Source: Natrinema zhouii (lineage in GTDB: Archaea; Halobacteriota; Halobacteria; Halobacteriales; Natrialbaceae). From it: 64,000 nt of DNA. The stretch is from positions 1 through 64,000 of the forward strand of contig NZ_CP084884.1 in NCBI RefSeq assembly GCF_013456555.2, in the 5' to 3' direction. Shown piece by piece: positions 26,873-35,912 of the stretch. Every line of letters starts with the position of its first letter. Within the stretch, counting starts at the first letter, position 1. The notes under the pieces are model-generated. The model had not been told where the DNA came from, made no database searches, and saw nothing but the letters and a program-made list of their open reading frames with translations. The translations under genes and the position numbers were made by a program.

Positions 26873-27509
26873 GGAATGACGCGACGGATGGATATAGGGA
26901 TGTGATCTTGTTGAGTTCAACGCCAACAGAAATTGGTGGGTGTGCTTGTCACTACAATGGCTATGGGTCGCTAGTCAAAAGACAGCGCTGGTCGTCGCGT
27001 CTGCCGGTCGCTCGGAGGTTGCACTGTTGCCCCTGTGAGGCTGACCGTCACGGTGGCGGCCGATCCTCTGCCATCGAGTCTCGTGTCGAATACGGGATAC
27101 CGTCCTCTCTGCACCTGTAGCGTATGATCGAAAGCAGTACGCAGTTATACCAGAGATCGTGATCTCCGAACGTAGAGGCCCCACTGGCGATGACCTCGTC
27201 GCAGCCCCAAGAACCAATCCCGATATCGTCCGAAAGGGATAGTTTCTACATCCGGGAGAAAACTGAATGGATCGATACGACCCTTTCACAGGGCAAACAA
27301 GTCCATCTCATATTCTCGAGATGAGTCGTATCAGGCTGTTCGTAGCAGACGATGCAACGCCTTTGCTGCCCGCTCCCGTAGCCATGATCGCCGGATCCAA
27401 CCGGCTGCTAAATACCAGCTTCAACTGGGACGGCTCTGCCGCCTGTAACTCCTACATCCACTCGAGTAGCGACGCCAGACCCCGAACCTAACTCACCTTC
27501 CGAATCTCC
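26873..27509. other. Gap without a supported gene
   Basis: Short frames exist on both strands but none shows family features. The missing N-terminal half of threonine synthase is not here, so the DNA right of the IS630 comes from a different context. Confidence 0.4.
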
Positions 27510-27653
27510 AATAGGTGAAATAGGTGGGATAGCTACCGCACCTACTATACCTGAGCTACCTATTATAGTTGTAAGAGGTAGAACTAAGTAGACTAATCAG
27601 AATGTGTTATCTGTCCGCTGAAACAGACGTTCATGGTACAATAGGTACCTATT
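27510..27653. promoter_or_regulatory. AATAGGT repeat cluster upstream of parA (candidate centromere/operator)
   Basis: AATAGGT occurs at 27510-27516 and 27519-27525, its inverse ACCTATT at 27558-27564, and a perfect 14-bp palindrome AATAGGTACCTATT at 27640-27653, 30 bp before the parA start. Related ACCTACT/TACCTGAG words lie between. A short repeated word plus its palindrome directly upstream of a partition ATPase is the expected form of a parS-like site that also represses the operon. Confidence 0.6.
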
Positions 27654-27682
27654 GAAGATTGCAGCGGGCGGAGTTACACAAC

Positions 27683-28570
27683 ATGGCAGCTACGAACGGT
27701 CCACGAGCAGTGAGCGTTGTTATTCTCAAAGGCGGCGTCGGAAAGAGTACGACCTCGATGAATCTCGCTCGGCAGCTCGCCGAGCGCGGTGACGTACTAT
27801 TTGCGGACTTGGATCCGAACGGCCACGCGACGAACGGTCTCGGTTTCGAGGACGCCTATCAGAGCGATGTAAATCTCGGCGACGTAATTCTCGAGGGCAA
27901 CGCAACACCGGCAGACCTCATTCAACAGACCGAGTACGGTTTCGACCTACTCCCATCGTCGAACACGCTCGAGGACGTTGAAAAGGACCTCGCTGGAGCG
28001 ATGCAAGGATCCGCGCGGGTCAAATCGAAGATCGTGGATCCGCTCCTCGGCGATGAGTACGATTTCATCATCTTCGACTGTCCGGCGTATCCGGGGATGC
28101 TCAATAACAATGCGCTCGTCGCGACGGGCAACGTTGTAATCCCGATTGAACCGGGCTCGAGTGCGATCGGCGGCTACAAGCGCACGATGGAACGACTCAT
28201 CGAACCCGCGCGGGAGTACATCGACGTCGACGTACTCGCAGTCGTGCCGAACAAACTCTCGGATCGAATCGACCAACAGACCGAAGACCGCGAGCTACTC
28301 GAGAACCTGAATACGGCCAGCTACGAAGTCAATCCCAGCCAGCCACTCCGAGACGCGGTGCCGAACTTCGCTCGGATCACGGCCGATGAGTTCGACCAAA
28401 TCGACGCCGGAACGATCGACTCGCCGACGCCGGGAATCCGACACCGGGCGGCACTCTCCCGCTCGCTCCAGCAGAATCAGCCGTTGCAGGATTATGACCC
28501 GGAGAGTGACCAAATCCCGTACTACGAAGAACTCGCCGCTATCGTCGCAAACGGAGGGGTTGAACGATGA
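27683..28570 (+). CDS. ParA-family partition ATPase
   Basis: 295 aa from MAATNGPRAV. Deviant Walker A KGGVGKSTTSMNLARQLAER (about residues 16-35) with the signature lysine, Walker A' DLDPNGHATNGL, and Walker B-like DFIIFDCPAYPGM, followed by VIPIEPGSSAIGGYKRTMER. These identify a Soj/ParA ATPase that positions plasmids before cell division. It is followed, with an ATGA overlap, by a small acidic partner gene and preceded by an AATAGGT repeat cluster. This indicates that the island is, or derives from, a separately partitioned replicon. Confidence 0.9.
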   Translation: MAATNGPRAVSVVILKGGVGKSTTSMNLARQLAERGDVLFADLDPNGHATNGLGFEDAYQSDVNLGDVILEGNATPADLIQQTEYGFDLLPSSNTLEDVEKDLAGAMQGSARVKSKIVDPLLGDEYDFIIFDCPAYPGMLNNNALVATGNVVIPIEPGSSAIGGYKRTMERLIEPAREYIDVDVLAVVPNKLSDRIDQQTEDRELLENLNTASYEVNPSQPLRDAVPNFARITADEFDQIDAGTIDSPTPGIRHRAALSRSLQQNQPLQDYDPESDQIPYYEELAAIVANGGVER

Positions 28571-28947
28571 GTAATCCGTTCGACGATCTCGAAAGTGACG
28601 AGGGCGCCGACGATGAATCCGAGTCCGATGTGACGCCGGTACGCGAGGAACCCGCCGTGGCTAAGCCGGATCCTGAACCAATTCAAGAGGAACCGATCGA
28701 GACGGATCCGGCCGACGCTGGCCCGGCGTTCGAATACAGCGAGGTGCGACAGAAACCGATCTATGCCCGTGGCGAGACGTGGGACGAGTTCGAAAAGACG
28801 TTTCGGACCACGATTGCTCCGCAACTCGCAGAGTCGGGCGTCGTTGACGAAGAAACCCGCGAGGCTCACGACGCACTATTGAAGCTCGCTATCGAGCAAC
28901 CCGAACGCGTAGCTGAGATCATGCTCGAGGCCCGCCGACAGTCCTAA
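28567..28947 (+). CDS. Small acidic partner of ParA (putative centromere-binding protein)
   Basis: 126 aa, overlapping parA by 4 bp (ATGA). The first 60 residues are acidic and proline-rich; the second half (RQKPIYARGETWDEFEKTF, then EETREAHDALLKLAIEQPER) is helical. No classical ParB or ribbon-helix-helix motif is obvious. Position and size fit the second gene of a type Ib-like or haloarchaeal partition operon; the role is inferred from context. Confidence 0.6.
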   Translation: MSNPFDDLESDEGADDESESDVTPVREEPAVAKPDPEPIQEEPIETDPADAGPAFEYSEVRQKPIYARGETWDEFEKTFRTTIAPQLAESGVVDEETREAHDALLKLAIEQPERVAEIMLEARRQS

Positions 28948-28991
28948 CTGACGCTATTCTTCGTCGTCGTTCGATTCCGCTACTGCTCGTT

Positions 28992-29138
28992 CAACTCGTC
29001 CAGCAGGCGTATCCGGCCAGTCCTCCCGCTGGTACTCCCTGCGTGTTCGGTATTCACGTGCTCGAGCAACTCGGCGGCCCCGCCCGCGGTGTAGCCACAG
29101 TCGGGGGACGGACAGCCGTAGGTACGGACGTTGGTCAT
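28992..29138 (-). CDS. Tiny zinc-finger protein, possibly frameshifted
   Basis: 48 aa from MTNVRTYGCPSPDCGYT. CPSPDC and a downstream LLEHVNTEH form a C2H2-type finger common in haloarchaeal small proteins. The natural-looking tail (EYQREDWPDTPAGRVERAVA, then ESNDDEE, ending at 28954) is in a different frame. Either a one-base indel has occurred near 29040 or this short form is real. Confidence 0.5.
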
Positions 29139-29367
29139 TGGGGCGTGCTACGGTCGCGAGAGTGAAAGGGAACGCGACCGGTGATCGGCGAGTAGCAGCG
29201 ACCAACAGTTCTGAACACCCGAACAGCGCCGGGCGATCACCGACTACGTCGACGAACGCGCTCGAGCAGCGAGTAAAATTCAGCTCCGACAGTTGATGGA
29301 GAAGCGCTGTCGATCGGTTGGTCGATCTGTGTTTCCATCATCCAGACCTAACAACCTCACATCTAAT

Positions 29368-29919
29368 TTAAATACTCGAAACGGGACAGTTTTCGATGAG
29401 GTTCTTGTCAGTATAGTTGACCCGACCGCTCAATCCAACTCGGGAAAGGGCAGTCCGATAGCCAAATTGATCAACGAGAAACTCAGCCTCGGTGAGATCG
29501 TGTTTCTCACGGAGTTTCTGCAGAAACGCAGCCGCCGGATCAGTACCATGTCGACTAAACAACGCAACGTCGAGAATCACCTTTGTCTCGATGTCTATTG
29601 CAGCATATAGCCAAGACCACTCGCCGTTGATCTTGACAGCGGTTTCGTCGACAGCGACCCGCGACGGCGAAGCCGTCGGCGGGTCACATCCGCTGTCAGC
29701 AAGCCGGTGCATCCAGCTCCAAATTGCTCCGTGAGAGCGCTCAACGCCTAATTCAGTGAGAATCGTTGTTGTCTCCCGAAGCGAACAACCGGTCTGATGA
29801 AGGCGGACGGCGAACGCCCTAACGGGCGTCGCCGTCCGCTCATTCTCCCAAGATTCTTCTAAATCCCTCTCGTAGCTCTCGCTGAGCAGGTCTGCGAGCA
29901 TCCTAACCAATTTACTCAA
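29368..29919 (-). pseudogene. IS6-family transposase, C-terminally truncated
   Basis: 183 aa with the N-terminal HTH (RLHQTGCSLRETTTILTELG) and first catalytic Asp block (VAVDETAVKINGEWSWLYAA), then FSRHGTDPAAAFLQKLREKH and EAEFLVDQFG. The frame diverges after NLIEN, where complete relatives continue with the WFQTLK region and the catalytic Glu, so the enzyme is dead. The element's terminus (GCCAGTTTGAGAAACGAGC in inverse) is visible at about 29927-29959, upstream of the start. Confidence 0.8.
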
Positions 29920-29963
29920 CGACCTGCTCGTTTCTCAAACTGGCTCAACTAGACAGTGCCCGT

Positions 29964-30113
29964 GTGTCGGACAGCGATAAGTCCTACTACGGTTCGGCGC
30001 TGCAAGTGACAACCGAGTTGGCTTCTCTCCTTGCGCTGCCAACCGGTAATCGGCGGACAGCGCCTACTTCTGTTCCAATACGAACGACGGGATTCCTCGC
30101 AAGCATACGATTA
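29964..30113. repeat. Segment duplicated at 63370-63520
   Basis: About 150 bp, including TCGGCGCTGCA, TTGGCTTCTCT and CCAACCGGTAATCGG words, match 63370-63520. There the segment runs directly into the promoter of the second IclR copy. Here it is followed at about 30113 by IS DNA, and the matching promoter resumes only at about 32038. Confidence 0.75.
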
Positions 30114-30691
30114 TTGTGCCAGACAGCGAAGGCTTGGAACCACGATTCTGCGGTTGATGGTTGTACGTGGCTGAAACAGTTTGCGAACGAAGATGTGCGC
30201 CTTTTTATCTCTCGGAAGACACGTTCAACAGCGTTCCGTTTTCCCTAGTTTTCGTATCGAAATCGGAGCCCGCGTCGGCGGAGTGCTGTTTGAAGATGGT
30301 GTGCTCTATTGACGAGAAACACTGCGTCGTTGATGTCGTGTTTCTCAGTCAGTTCTCGTAGAAAGATTTCGGTCAATATGGTTGTAGTCGTCGAAAACAG
30401 CCGTGTATGGAGAATTCTGTTCGTTTCGGGATCGACTGCGGCGTACAGCCAATATTGCTGATCGTCGATTCGAATCACGGTCTCGTCAAGTGCAACGCGA
30501 TTCGGATTTGCACCAGCTGCCGGCTGTAGATTGGCTTTCTGTACCCAATCGTGAACAGCCTTACGTGATCGCTCGACACCGAACTTCTCGAGTTCTCGAA
30601 TGGTATTCGAAAGCGACAATCCAGCAAGATGGAGTCGAATACGGAGTTCCATCAGCAGATGCGGTGTCCGTTCTCGCTCCACAAAGCTCAA
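30113..30691 (-). pseudogene. IS6-family transposase with an in-frame TAG
   Basis: The minus strand reads from a Met in MSFVERERTPHLLMELRIRL through the DDE block NRVALDETVIRIDDQQYWLY and TEKHDINDAVFLVNRAHHLQ to RFRYEN, then TAG at 30245-30247. It resumes in the same frame with GKRNAVERVFREIKRRTSSF, SHVQPSTAESW and AFAVWHNN. One nonsense codon thus splits an otherwise recognisable transposase, and the 3' tip is lost at the junction near 30113. It is a different subgroup from the remnant at 29368. Confidence 0.8.
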
Positions 30692-30778
30692 ATCGATCTA
30701 GTCGCTACAACCGTTGAGGCGTTCGATTTTTGCCATAGACCAGCACAAAATCGTACCGCCTCACTTTTCACGCTTAAC

Positions 30779-32022
30779 TACTTGACTTCGCACGTTATAT
30801 CGTTAGAGCCCGTATAGAGCGTGTGAAAGGTGGATGCTGCCGATAACGTCGTTCCTATCATGTACTGAACCAATCGACCAATTCGAGTGTTTCTCGACGC
30901 GGCAAAAACACCACGCCAAAACCTACGTGACAGGTCTTGTTGCGGCCAGCAACAAGACCGTTCAAGGCATCTCGAACATCGTTCTCCCGGCCAAGAGCGA
31001 ACGTGCTTTGAACAAGTTCCTCACCGAGTATGACTGGGACGAAGATCAGCTCAACAGAGAACGCCTCGCGCTGCTCCAACAAGCCGATGACACGAGATGG
31101 AGCAGTGAAGGTGTCGTCATCATTGACGACACCTTCACGCACAAAACGGGCAAGAAAAACCCTCACGCAGGGAAATACTACGACCACGGTATCCACAGCT
31201 ACATCTGGGGACAGAACATCGTCTACGCACTCTACGCCGATGAGAAAACCACCTACCCACTAGGCTTTCGCCTCTACAAGAAAAACGACAAACGTCGCGT
31301 TGAACTCGCTATCGAACTCGTTGACGAACTCATCGAGATAGGTGTCCGCCGGGACACCTATCTCTTTGATATGTTCTACAGTACCGAGGAGTTCGTCACC
31401 CATCTCGAAGAGTATGAGAAGGAATGGGTTTCAGCCGTCAAGAGTGATACACGCGTCAGCTATGGCGGTGACCGAATCCGTGTCGATGCGCTCAGCCAAT
31501 GCATCGACACAGTCCCACGAACCGTTAACGGCGACATCTACCACATCTGGATACAGAAACGTGATGTCGGTCGTCTTGGAGAAGTGAAGCTCCTGATCAC
31601 TGAGAAAGAATCAAGCGATGAAGACGAGGAACCGAGCGTGATGTATATCGTGTCGAACAAAATCGACGCACCGGCAAGCCATCTCATCGAGTTGTACGCG
31701 ATGAGATGGCGAGTAGAGACGTTCTTCAGAGACACCAAGCAGGACCTTGGTTTTGGCGACTGCGAGTTACGGCACGCCGCAGGTGCCAGTCGGCACTGGC
31801 ACCTGCTGATGCTGGCCTACAGTCTCCACAAGTTCGGTGCTGCACATAGCGCCCTTGGAACGATTCTCGGACACGCGAGTTCACTCCGAAACGACGTCAA
31901 ACGATCCTTTCGTGAAAGCGTTCAGAATCCTCTCTAGTGGGCACTGACCAGTCCGTACCGCAGCATCGACGAGCTAATGCACCAGATCGACGGCATGTTC
32001 GTCTAACGTGCGAAGTCAAGTA
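30779..32022 (+). mobile_element. IS701-like insertion sequence with 19-bp perfect inverted repeats
   Basis: 1244 bp between TACTTGACTTCGCACGTTA (30779-30797) and its exact inverse (32004-32022). It contains one transposase gene with a premature TAG near its end. Confidence 0.85.
30834..31937 (+). CDS. IS701/DDE_5-like transposase, ending at an early TAG
   Basis: 367 aa. The DDE-type core has VVIIDDTFTHKTGKKNPHAG (first Asp), RRDTYLFDMFYSTEEFV (second Asp) and YAMRWRVETFFRDTKQDLGF (Glu block). After NPL the frame meets TAG at 31935 but continues sensibly as WALTSPYRSIDELMHQIDGM to a second stop at about 32005, so the last 20-odd residues are lost or need readthrough. All catalytic residues precede the stop, so activity is possible. 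Confidence 0.85.
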   Translation: MLPITSFLSCTEPIDQFECFSTRQKHHAKTYVTGLVAASNKTVQGISNIVLPAKSERALNKFLTEYDWDEDQLNRERLALLQQADDTRWSSEGVVIIDDTFTHKTGKKNPHAGKYYDHGIHSYIWGQNIVYALYADEKTTYPLGFRLYKKNDKRRVELAIELVDELIEIGVRRDTYLFDMFYSTEEFVTHLEEYEKEWVSAVKSDTRVSYGGDRIRVDALSQCIDTVPRTVNGDIYHIWIQKRDVGRLGEVKLLITEKESSDEDEEPSVMYIVSNKIDAPASHLIELYAMRWRVETFFRDTKQDLGFGDCELRHAAGASRHWHLLMLAYSLHKFGAAHSALGTILGHASSLRNDVKRSFRESVQNPL

Positions 32023-32053
32023 ACTAAACATGGCCGTTTCTCCAGAGGCGAAC

Positions 32054-32061
32054 TTTAAATA
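32054..32061 (+). promoter_or_regulatory. TATA box of the first IclR gene
   Basis: TTTAAATA with CGAAC upstream (BRE-like) lies 23-30 bp before the ATG at 32084. The same block occurs upstream of the second IclR copy. Transcription is predicted to start at or next to the ATG (leaderless). Confidence 0.65.
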
Positions 32062-32083
32062 GTAGGCGCTGTGGATAACAGGT

Positions 32084-32848
32084 ATGGAATTCGATCACTC
32101 GAACATCAGGGCGGTGGAAATCAGCCTTGAAATAATCCGACAACTCGTAGAACTAGACGGGGCTCGAGTAACCGAAATTGCAGAGGAACTAGACATCGCA
32201 CCGAGTACGGCCCATAACCATCTGCAGACACTCCTAAACAACGGGTTCGTGATCGACGAGGGAAGCGTCTACTATCCCAGTCTCGAGTTCCTCCACGTCG
32301 GGGAATACGCTCGCCAGCGGAAGATCGGATATCGGAAGGCCGAACAGCACGTGAAGGCCCTCGCCGAGGAGTCGGGCGGCCGGACGCACTTCACCATTTT
32401 AGAACACGGTCACGGACGGTACGTCTACACTAAAACTGGGGACCTCGCCGTTGAGACGTTCTCCCGATACGGCAGTCAGTTTCCGCTTCACGTAACTGCG
32501 GCCGGCAAGGCGATACTCGCCGAACTGCCGGACTGGCGGGTTCAGGAGATCGTCGATCAGCACGGATTAAAGGCATTGACGGACCAGAGTATTACCGACG
32601 AGGAAGAACTGTTCGCGGAGTTGGAGGCGACCCGTGAACGCGGCGTCGCGTTCAACTTCGAGGAACACAACGAGGGAATCAGCGCGGTTGCAGCGTCGGT
32701 ACAGGAACCCAACGGCTCGCTCCTCGGTGCGTTAACGATCTCCGGCCCGGCCCAGCGGTTCAAGGGTGGCCTCATCCGTGAGGAGTTTCCTGACCTCCTC
32801 CTCGCGAGGGTGAACGAACTGGAACTAGACATCGTCTATTCGAACTAA
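32084..32848 (+). CDS. IclR family transcriptional regulator, copy 1
   Basis: 254 aa. The N-terminal winged helix is clear (LVELDGARVTEIAEELDIAP, STAHNHLQTLLNNGFVIDEG) and the C-terminal effector domain has the usual IclR strands (RYGSQFPLHVTAAGKAILAE, VAFNFEEHNEGISAVAASV). It precedes the acyl-CoA dehydrogenase gene and probably controls that module. A near-identical paralogue begins at 63575, next to another catabolic cluster. This suggests a duplicated regulator-promoter unit that may connect the two clusters. Confidence 0.92.
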   Translation: MEFDHSNIRAVEISLEIIRQLVELDGARVTEIAEELDIAPSTAHNHLQTLLNNGFVIDEGSVYYPSLEFLHVGEYARQRKIGYRKAEQHVKALAEESGGRTHFTILEHGHGRYVYTKTGDLAVETFSRYGSQFPLHVTAAGKAILAELPDWRVQEIVDQHGLKALTDQSITDEEELFAELEATRERGVAFNFEEHNEGISAVAASVQEPNGSLLGALTISGPAQRFKGGLIREEFPDLLLARVNELELDIVYSN

Positions 32849-32954
32849 GCATATACATGCATACTGTTGTAAAGGACCGCGCTCGACGCACCGTCAAAAA
32901 TCATAGAAGTGTGGCTATAAAAACACGCGACAGATATTCGAACTAATCATATAC
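32837..32954. repeat. Direct repeat of the IclR 3' end
   Basis: TATTCGAACTAAGCATATAC at 32837-32856, which includes the IclR stop codon, recurs as TATTCGAACTAATCATATAC at 32935-32954 (19 of 20 identical, 98 bp apart). It may be a small tandem-duplication scar or a pair of regulatory sites. Confidence 0.5.
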
Positions 32955-33383
32955 GAACGTGCCAGTGTAAACGGTTGTAATTGATTTTCACTATCAGTTA
33001 CACCCATATCACTGTCAAATTCACTGCCAGATTTCTGGTCCAATTATACATCCGCATGGGGGTAAAGGCATGACCTACGTCTGCAGATTTAGCCTTACAT
33101 GTGACAGATATTAGCAATGGTATGATCCGGTTCCGTGCTTCGGCAGAGCAAAAACTTGGTGATACGGATTATTCGTACAGCACGATAACTACCAATCATA
33201 TTAGCGGCTAATATTCAGTATTTGCGCACATTCGATTCATATCGACCCTGATTTGCTGATACCTCGAACGCCATCCCTGGAAAAATACTTCCGCCCGTAG
33301 TAAGGATCCGTACTGGTAAATCCTGAGCAAACCAAGGTCGCAGTACCCAAACACTCAAATGGAATCCATCCGACCTTCTGAAC
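32955..33383. other. Upstream region of the acyl-CoA dehydrogenase gene
   Basis: About 430 bp of AT-rich DNA without a supported gene; it presumably carries the promoter and IclR operator. No motif is certain. Confidence 0.35.
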
Positions 33384-34511
33384 ATGGACTTTCGACGATC
33401 CGATGAACAGGAGTTGATATACCAGGCAGCAATCGACATCGCGACAGACCAATTCGCGGAGAAGGCGTTCACTTGGGAGGACGAGTTCCCGTACGAGAAT
33501 CAGAAGATTCTGGCGGAACAGGACCTTCTCGGGATCGGTTTACCGATGGAGTACGGCGGCGGCGGCTACTCAGTCGTCGAAGTTCTCATCGCGCAGGAGG
33601 CAGTCGGACGCGTCTGCCCCGACACCGCACACATCCTCTCGCGATCATCAATGGGACCGCCGCGGGCGATCGCGGAACTGGGAAGCGAGTATCTCAAGGA
33701 GAAGTACCTCTCGGCCGTCTGCGACGGGAACTCAATCATCTCCGTCGCAATCTCGGAAGCTGAGGCGGGATCCGACGCTAGCAACATGCAGACGAGTGTC
33801 GAGCGCGACGGTGACGAACTTATCCTAAACGGCAGCAAGATGTGGGTAACCAAGGCGGCCCAGTGCGACGCGTTCCTCGTTTACGCGCGGTTCCCGGACG
33901 ACAACATCGGTGCGATCGTCGTCGACAAGGACACTGATGGCCTCACGCTTGACGACGGCTCGGTCAACATGGCCGGCCACGTCCAACACCAGCTGTACTT
34001 CGATGACTGCACCGTCCACGAAGACCAGGTATTAGTCCACGAGAAGGACGCGTTCAAGCGGCTGCTGATCGAGTTCAACGTCGAGCGGTGCCACAACGCC
34101 ATGATGTGCGTCGCCTGCGGTCTCAATGCGTTCGACAAGGCCCTCGACTACGCGAAGAACCGGGAACAGTTCGATCAGCCGGTCGCCGACTTCCAGGGGA
34201 TCGAGTGGAAGTTAGCCGATATGGCGATGGAACTCGACGCCTCCCGGCTACTGATCTACCGTGCGGCCGCTAATGCCCGCGAGAGCGATCCCTCGCGACT
34301 GGAGACCTCGATGGCGAAAGTGAAGGCCAACGAGGTCGGCCAGGAAGTGGTCGACGAGTCAATGCAGATCCACGGTGCGAACGGCTACATGAAGGATTCG
34401 CCGATCGAGTACCTCTACCGGTGGGTGCGTGGGTGGAAGATCGCCGGCGGGACGGTTGAGGTCCAGCGGAACGCGATCGCCAGCGAACTGAAGAAGTACG
34501 GACTTGACTGA
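33384..34511 (+). CDS. Acyl-CoA dehydrogenase family protein
   Basis: 375 aa, complete. N-terminal helical domain, then the FAD/substrate strands (SVAISEAEAGSDASNMQTSV, LNGSKMWVTKAAQCDAF), and the C-terminal helical domain with FVER/FNVERCHNAMMC, NREQFDQPVADFQGIEWKLA, QIHGANGYMKDSPIEYLYR and the final GTVEVQRNAIASELKKYGL. The enzyme oxidises an acyl-CoA to the enoyl-CoA using FAD (or runs in reverse in CaiA-like systems). It is followed 57 bp later by a CaiB/BaiF CoA-transferase and then an enoyl-CoA hydratase, the combination seen in carnitine-type (cai) and other CoA-transfer catabolic modules. The substrate is inferred only. Confidence 0.92.
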   Translation: MDFRRSDEQELIYQAAIDIATDQFAEKAFTWEDEFPYENQKILAEQDLLGIGLPMEYGGGGYSVVEVLIAQEAVGRVCPDTAHILSRSSMGPPRAIAELGSEYLKEKYLSAVCDGNSIISVAISEAEAGSDASNMQTSVERDGDELILNGSKMWVTKAAQCDAFLVYARFPDDNIGAIVVDKDTDGLTLDDGSVNMAGHVQHQLYFDDCTVHEDQVLVHEKDAFKRLLIEFNVERCHNAMMCVACGLNAFDKALDYAKNREQFDQPVADFQGIEWKLADMAMELDASRLLIYRAAANARESDPSRLETSMAKVKANEVGQEVVDESMQIHGANGYMKDSPIEYLYRWVRGWKIAGGTVEVQRNAIASELKKYGLD

Positions 34512-34568
34512 GTCCCGTCCGGGCATCGGGTAGATACTTTTTTGACCCCGGGCCGGCCTATACCAGGT

Positions 34569-35752
34569 ATGCGCCAACCGCTTAGTGGAGTCAGAGTACT
34601 AGATCTCGGTCAGATTTACCAGGGGCCATATTGCGGAACAATCCTCTCCTACCTTGGTGCTGACGTTATCAAGGTCGAGCCACCGTGGGGCGAGAACATC
34701 CGAACGCGCACCGAAGACGGCAACCCCCCCAGTACCAGTACCTCAATCCGAACAAGCGCGATATAACGCTCGACTTCAAGTCCGAAGAGGGAAAAGAGGC
34801 TCTCCATCGGCTGGCCGAGAAGGCTGACGTCGTCATCGAGAACTACTCGACCGGGACGATGGACTCTCTCGGGCTGGGCTACGACGATCTGAACGAGGTA
34901 AACCCTGAACTCGTCTACGCTCATGGATCCGGATACGGCGACGACGGCCCGTACGCTGACTACCCCGCGATGGACCTGACTGTTCAGGCGATGAGCGGCG
35001 CGATCCACACGACCGGCTTCCCCGATCAGAAACCGGTCAAAGCTGGGCCGGCGATCGCCGACTTCTTCGGCGGGATTCACCTCGCCGTCGGTGTTGTGGC
35101 CGCGCTCTTCGAACGGGAGTTTACCGGCGAGGGCCAGTACGTCGAAGTGGGGATGTTCGACTGCCTCTATCCGACGCTCGCCTCACCGGTTTCGTCGTGG
35201 GTCTCCCAGAACGACGCGCCACCGCGAACGGGAAATAAACACTCTGGCCTCGCAATCTCCCCATACAACGTCTACGAGGTCGAGAACGGGTACGTCGCTG
35301 TCATCTGTATCAGCAAACACCAGTGGGAGAGCCTCGCGCGGCTTATCGGCCGCGAGGACATGGTTGGGGATGATCGGTTCGGCTCGAAGTACAAACGCGC
35401 CCAGCACATGGATCTGATCGACGGTGCGATTGAGGACTGGATGGAGGGGAAAGAGAAAGACGCGGTCGTCGAGACGCTCCTCGAGCGGGACATCCCCTGC
35501 GCACCGGTCCAGACGGTCGAGGAGATCGTCGACGATCCCCACCTCAAGCACCGCGAGATGCTCAACTACGTGCCGAACCAAAGCGAAGGTCGCGACGAGA
35601 TCCCTATCCCCGGGATGCCGATCAAGTTCTCCGGGAGCGAGAGTCCGGAGGTCGAACCCGCTCCCGAACTCGGCGAGCACACGGAAGAGGTGCTCACGGA
35701 GCTCGCCGGTTACTCCGTAGAGGAGATCGCGCGACTGCAGGCCGACGACTGA
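34569..35752 (+). pseudogene. CaiB/BaiF family III CoA-transferase with a C-tract frameshift
   Basis: The N-terminus (MRQPLSGVRVLDLGQIYQGP, LGADVIKVEPPWGE) begins at 34569 in one frame and the rest (YLNPNKRDITLDFKSEEGKE, ADVVIENYSTGTMDSLG, then the AYGDDGPYAD-type and GVFDCLY-type blocks to the C-terminus) continues in another. The switch lies at seven consecutive C residues near 34724-34730; one additional C restores GNPPQYQYLNPNK. Apart from that single base the protein is full length (about 395 aa). It may be a real mutation, a phase-variable tract or a sequencing error. The family transfers CoA between carboxylic acids. Confidence 0.85.
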
Positions 35753-35912
35753 CCGACCGCAACCGTTGCGGACCGGACGTCAACGGGGGTGCGACCACCA
35801 CTGACTGACGATCGCGACGTGGCTGTAACGGGCGGCCGACCGTAGGCAGTCGCGTCCGTCTCGACGAACGGAACGGCAATTTTCATAAGGACTCCCATCC
35901 CCGTGTGTGATA

